Assembly (NCBI GenBank): GCA_945863085.1
Contig: CAMBCD010000117.1
Span: 1 to 8,015 of the forward strand
Direction of reading: 5' to 3'
DNA length: 8,015 bases
Origin: Bordetella parapertussis
Lineage (GTDB): Bacteria > Pseudomonadota > Gammaproteobacteria > Burkholderiales > SG8-41
How positions within the stretch are numbered: the first letter of the stretch is position 1; every line of letters starts with the position of its first letter. A model generated the notes under the pieces. The model saw only the letters and a program-made list of their open reading frames with translations, was not told the DNA's origin and did not search any database. Positions 5,860 through 8,015 of the stretch are shown here, in pieces. The position numbers and the translations under genes were made by a program.

Positions 5860-6861
5860 ATGAAAGTGTTAAAAAGTGGCGCGGTCCTGGGATTTGCGCT
5901 GATATTTGCCATGGCCGGCAGTGTGGTGCATGCGCAAGGCGCGTGGAAACCCGAGCGCAACATCGAAATTGTCGTCGGTTACAGTGCCGGCACCGGCACC
6001 GACCGCACGGCGCGGCTGATCCAGAAAATCTGGCAGGAAACCAAGGCCGTGCCGTTTCCGGCCGCTGTAATCAACAAACCCGGCGGCGGCGGTGCGGTCA
6101 GCTGGGCCTACATGGGTACACATGCAGGCGATCCCCACCATCTGCTGGTGACTTCATACAATCTGGTGACCGGCCACATCACCGGCCGCAGCAAGGTGAC
6201 TTACACCGATTTCACGCCGATATCCCTGCTGATCAGCGAATACATCGGTTTCGCGGTGAAGGCTGACTCGCCGTATAAAACTCTCGCTGACCTGGCCAGG
6301 GCGCTGAAGGAGGATCCGGGCGCCGTGTCGATCGGCACTTCAAGCAGCGCCGGCGGCGCCAACCACATTGCCGTCGGCCTGCTGGCGAAAGCCGCCGGGG
6401 CGGACGTCAAAAAACTCAAGGTGGTCATTTACAACGGCGGCGGCGAAGCGCTGGCCGCGGTACTCGGCGGCCATGTTGCGTTGTGGGTCAACTCGGCGTC
6501 CTCGATCGCGCCGCCGTACGCGGCCGGCACCCTGCGGCCGCTGGCGATTGCCTCGCCGCAACGCCTGCCCGGTGCGCTGGCGAAACTGCCCACGGCAAAG
6601 GAGTCCGGCCTGCCGGTGGTTGCCGACAACTGGCGCCTGCTGGTGGCGCCCAAGGGCCTCAGCGCACCGCAGGTTTCGTACTGGGACAATGCGTTCAAGA
6701 CGCTGACACAAAGCGAGGAATGGAACAAGGAGTTGAGTAGTGCGCACATGTCCAACAGTTACCGCAACAGCGCCGATACCACGCGTTACATCAGCGAACA
6801 GTATGGCGAAATCAAGGACATGCTGACGGAGTTGGGGCTGGCGAAACCGCCGGTGAAGTAA
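5860..6861 (+). CDS. TctC/Bug-family periplasmic solute receptor (second copy)
   Basis: This 333-residue periplasmic receptor is of the TctC/Bug type. Residues 1-25 form a signal peptide (Lys-containing n-region, core GAVLGFALIFAMAG, cleavage after VVHA). Family landmarks are PERNIEIVVGYSAGTGTDRTARL (31-53), with Asp48 at the ligand position; INKPGGGGAVSW (71-82); DFTPISLL (117-124); and VIYNGGGEALAAVLGGHV (189-206). It differs strongly from the receptor at 1983-2954: GYSAGTGTD for PFASGSATD, and YNGGGEA for YKGGGQA. It is therefore not a recent duplicate, and the GTGTD form looks closer to classical TctC. It lies 104 bp after the GMC gene with its own strong ribosome site; whether it is co-transcribed or has a promoter in that gap is unclear. 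No TctA/TctB genes accompany it. The ligand is probably a di- or tricarboxylate or similar anion (inference). Confidence 0.93.
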   Translation: MKVLKSGAVLGFALIFAMAGSVVHAQGAWKPERNIEIVVGYSAGTGTDRTARLIQKIWQETKAVPFPAAVINKPGGGGAVSWAYMGTHAGDPHHLLVTSYNLVTGHITGRSKVTYTDFTPISLLISEYIGFAVKADSPYKTLADLARALKEDPGAVSIGTSSSAGGANHIAVGLLAKAAGADVKKLKVVIYNGGGEALAAVLGGHVALWVNSASSIAPPYAAGTLRPLAIASPQRLPGALAKLPTAKESGLPVVADNWRLLVAPKGLSAPQVSYWDNAFKTLTQSEEWNKELSSAHMSNSYRNSADTTRYISEQYGEIKDMLTELGLAKPPVK

Positions 6862-6876
6862 AAAATGCGTGACATT

Positions 6877-6901
6877 CGCGGATCGCCGCGCATGGCTTTT
6901 T
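6877..6901 (+). terminator. Weak candidate terminator after the second receptor
   Basis: A 5-bp GC stem CGCGG-ATCG-CCGCG (6877-6890) starts 15 nt after the stop and is followed, after CATGGC, by five T's (6897-6901). The stem is short and the T-run is separated from it by 6 nt, so termination would be inefficient if it occurs. Confidence 0.35.
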
Positions 6902-7128
6902 ATGAGGCCGGATGTCTCCGTTACACGACACTGGTGTTCCATCCTGGTGCACGCGCAAGCCTTGAATTTGGTTTATAGTCCGGCCCGCGTGTAATCGTCG
7001 GCAAACCGGGAATATCTGCAAGGTCTTACTGGCATTGGGATGAAACCGGTCAACTGCCTAGCTGAATGCGCGTTAATGAAGCAGTGGCGGTCCATTGCCA
7101 CATCAACCTCAATATTTTGGAGTAACAC
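6902..7128 (+). other. Non-coding stretch, leader of the small exported protein gene
   Basis: I see no convincing gene here. It holds one weak sigma-70-like pair (TTGGTT 6968-6973, 16-bp spacer, TGTAAT 6990-6995) that could start the small-protein mRNA about 125 nt upstream of its ATG. It also holds a 5-bp hairpin GTGGC/GCCAC (7084-7088 and 7097-7101) in the presumed leader. The ribosome site GGAG (7119-7122) lies 6 nt before the ATG. No conserved riboswitch or sRNA was recognised. Confidence 0.4.
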
Positions 7129-7302
7129 ATGAACAAACTGTTTGCCGCCATCATCGCCGCCGCCTTCGCCGCTGTCAGCTTTGGCGCCATCGCCGCCAAG
7201 CACGAAGAAGGCATGAAGAAAGAAGAAAAGAAAGCTGAAGCCAAGAAAGCCGCGCCGAAAGCTGAAGCCAAGAAAGAAGAGAAAAAAGCCGACAAGAAGT
7301 AA
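7129..7302 (+). CDS. Small exported Lys/Ala/Glu-rich protein, 57 residues
   Basis: The ATG at 7129 has a well-placed GGAG ribosome site and the TAA is followed by a strong terminator, so this short frame is well supported. Residues 1-23 form a typical Sec signal peptide (MNKLFAAIIAAAF, core to FGAIAA). The remaining 34 residues are almost only Lys, Glu and Ala, with a strong net positive charge and no Cys, Trp or Tyr. They should form a charged helix or a disordered tail. A 27-bp in-frame duplication unit (see the repeat at 7231-7276) built part of the tail. Small alanine/lysine-rich exported proteins of this style occur in many betaproteobacteria, mostly without known function. Possible roles are binding to anionic envelope polymers or nucleic acid, or acid/cation stress; this is guesswork from composition. 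It appears to be monocistronic. Confidence 0.75.
   Translation: MNKLFAAIIAAAFAAVSFGAIAAKHEEGMKKEEKKAEAKKAAPKAEAKKEEKKADKK
7231..7276 (+). repeat. In-frame 27-bp-period direct repeat in the small protein gene
   Basis: AAAGCTGAAGCCAAGAAAG occurs identically at 7231-7249 and 7258-7276, 27 bp (nine codons) apart, so KAEAKK is repeated in frame. The exact identity, including third codon positions, suggests a recent duplication or slippage rather than selection on protein composition alone. Confidence 0.8.
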
Positions 7303-7318
7303 TTTGTCCGGTTTGAAG

Positions 7319-7346
7319 AAGGCAGGGCTCGCGCCCTGCCTTTTTT
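7319..7346 (+). terminator. Strong intrinsic terminator after the small protein gene
   Basis: GGCAGGGC (7321-7328), loop TCGC and GCCCTGCC (7333-7340) form a perfect 8-bp GC-rich stem. It is extended by two A:T pairs and followed at once by six T's (7341-7346). It begins 16 nt after the TAA. Confidence 0.92.
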
Positions 7347-7361
7347 ATGGGAATTATATAC

Positions 7362-7390
7362 TTGACTCCCTTGAAAATATAGCCCATAAT
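7362..7390 (+). promoter_or_regulatory. Near-consensus sigma-70 promoter of the transposase gene
   Basis: TTGACT (7362-7367, five of six to TTGACA), a 17-bp spacer, and CATAAT (7385-7390, five of six to TATAAT) form the best promoter in the window. Its start point would fall near 7397, a short leader before the GGAG ribosome site (7403-7406) and the ATG at 7413. Confidence 0.7.
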
Positions 7391-7412
7391 TCTTTCCAGA
7401 TTGGAGAGAAAA

Positions 7413-8015
7413 ATGAGCGACAAAATCACTATAAGCACCTTTGAACTTTTCAAGATGTTCCCCGACCAAGAGTCGGCCCGGACGTATCTGGAAAAGCGCC
7501 TTTGGCCGAACGGGGCGCGCTGCCCCTGCTGTGGCCTTGGTGAGCGCATTACGGCCCGTAAGGGTGGCTACTACCGCTGCAACCAGTGCAAGGAAGATTT
7601 CACGGTTCGCACCGGGACGATTTTCGAGCGTTCGCACGTTCCCCTCCATAAGTGGATTTACGCCATGTATCTGCTGGTGACCTCCCGCAAGGGCATCAGC
7701 AGCATGCAGCTGTCCAAGGAAATCGGCATTACGCAGAAATCCGCTTGGTTTGTCCTGCAACGCCTGCGCGAAGCCTGCGGCAATGACCCGACTGTCCTTA
7801 GCGGTATTGTTGAGATTGACGAAACCTATATCGGCGGCAAGGAACGGAACAAACATTCCGCAAAAAAAGCGCGGGCCGGTCGCGGAACGGTGGGTAAGAC
7901 TGCCGTGATCGGCATGCGGGAACGCGGTGGCCGCACCAAGGCCGAAGTCCTGCCGCATACCGACATGGAAACCATGCAAGCCGTCATCCGTGAAAACGTC
8001 GCGGCTGGTTCCGAT
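7413..8015 (+). CDS. IS1595-family (ISXO2-like) transposase, 3' end beyond the window
   Basis: The frame is open from the ATG at 7413 for 201 codons to the edge. The family usually has about 300 residues, so roughly two thirds are present. Residues 37-59 form a zinc ribbon (Cys37-x2-Cys40, Cys56-x2-Cys59). A helical HTH-like part follows (KWIYAMYLLVTSRKGISSMQLSKEIGITQKSAWFVLQRLR, about 80-119, shown here as its landmarks KWIYAMY and GITQKSAWFV). GIVEIDETYIGGKE (131-144) holds Asp136, the first catalytic acid. The second Asp is expected within a few residues after the AGSD at the edge, so an intact active site cannot be confirmed. GGAG lies 6 nt before the start. No frameshift is seen in the visible part. 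The protein would cut and insert its own element. Confidence 0.92.
   Translation, partial: MSDKITISTFELFKMFPDQESARTYLEKRLWPNGARCPCCGLGERITARKGGYYRCNQCKEDFTVRTGTIFERSHVPLHKWIYAMYLLVTSRKGISSMQLSKEIGITQKSAWFVLQRLREACGNDPTVLSGIVEIDETYIGGKERNKHSAKKARAGRGTVGKTAVIGMRERGGRTKAEVLPHTDMETMQAVIRENVAAGSD

Larger units (their letters stand above)
7347..8015 (+). mobile_element. Left part of an IS1595-family insertion sequence
   Basis: The transposase and its promoter begin immediately after the terminator T-run, so the left end of the element must lie between about 7347 and 7362, possibly at GGGAATTA (7349-7356). The right inverted repeat and target duplication are outside the window, so the exact end is not proven. 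Confidence 0.6.

Noticed and set aside
7050..7979. Minus-strand open frame of about 309 codons across the small gene and transposase
   Set aside because: It crosses a strong terminator and two well-supported genes and has no domain. Its Ser/Phe/Ala-rich stretch is the antisense of the Lys-rich repeat.

Overview
The window looks like chromosome from a high-GC betaproteobacterium, most likely a Burkholderiales-like lineage. This is inferred from the strong G/C third-position bias and from two TctC/Bug-family periplasmic solute receptors without adjacent transporter genes; expansion of orphan Bug receptors is typical of that group. The neighbouring metabolic genes fit an environmental heterotroph. 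No rRNA, tRNA, CRISPR array or phage gene was seen.

Layout. Positions 1-2954 hold a minus-strand cluster read right to left: a Bug receptor (1983-2954), a fumarase/adenylosuccinate-lyase superfamily enzyme (517-1884), and a secreted SGNH-type hydrolase that runs off the left edge (1-477). A divergent AT-rich control region (2955-3144) separates it from a plus-strand series: a LysR-type regulator (3145-4095, probable CTG start), a GMC flavoprotein oxidoreductase (4145-5755) and a second, quite different Bug receptor (5860-6861). After a mostly empty stretch comes a 57-residue secreted Lys/Ala/Glu-rich protein (7129-7302) with a strong terminator. The window ends in the first 201 codons of an IS1595-family transposase (7413-8015) with its own near-consensus promoter.

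How the genes may work together (inference). The LysR protein probably controls the divergent receptor-lyase-hydrolase operon through a GAATT-N11-AATTC site in the shared control region. The set reads as a small-molecule uptake and catabolism module: periplasmic receptors capture an organic acid, an exported hydrolase may release substrate from an ester, the GMC enzyme oxidises an alcohol, and the lyase eliminates or cycloisomerises a carboxylated intermediate. The substrate cannot be read from sequence. TctA/TctB membrane partners are absent from the window. I saw no defence system or clearly new type of machinery. The most interesting items are the LysR control region and start codon, the possible leaderless oxidoreductase mRNA, the paired hairpins between receptor and lyase, and the repeat-built small exported protein next to a transposase.
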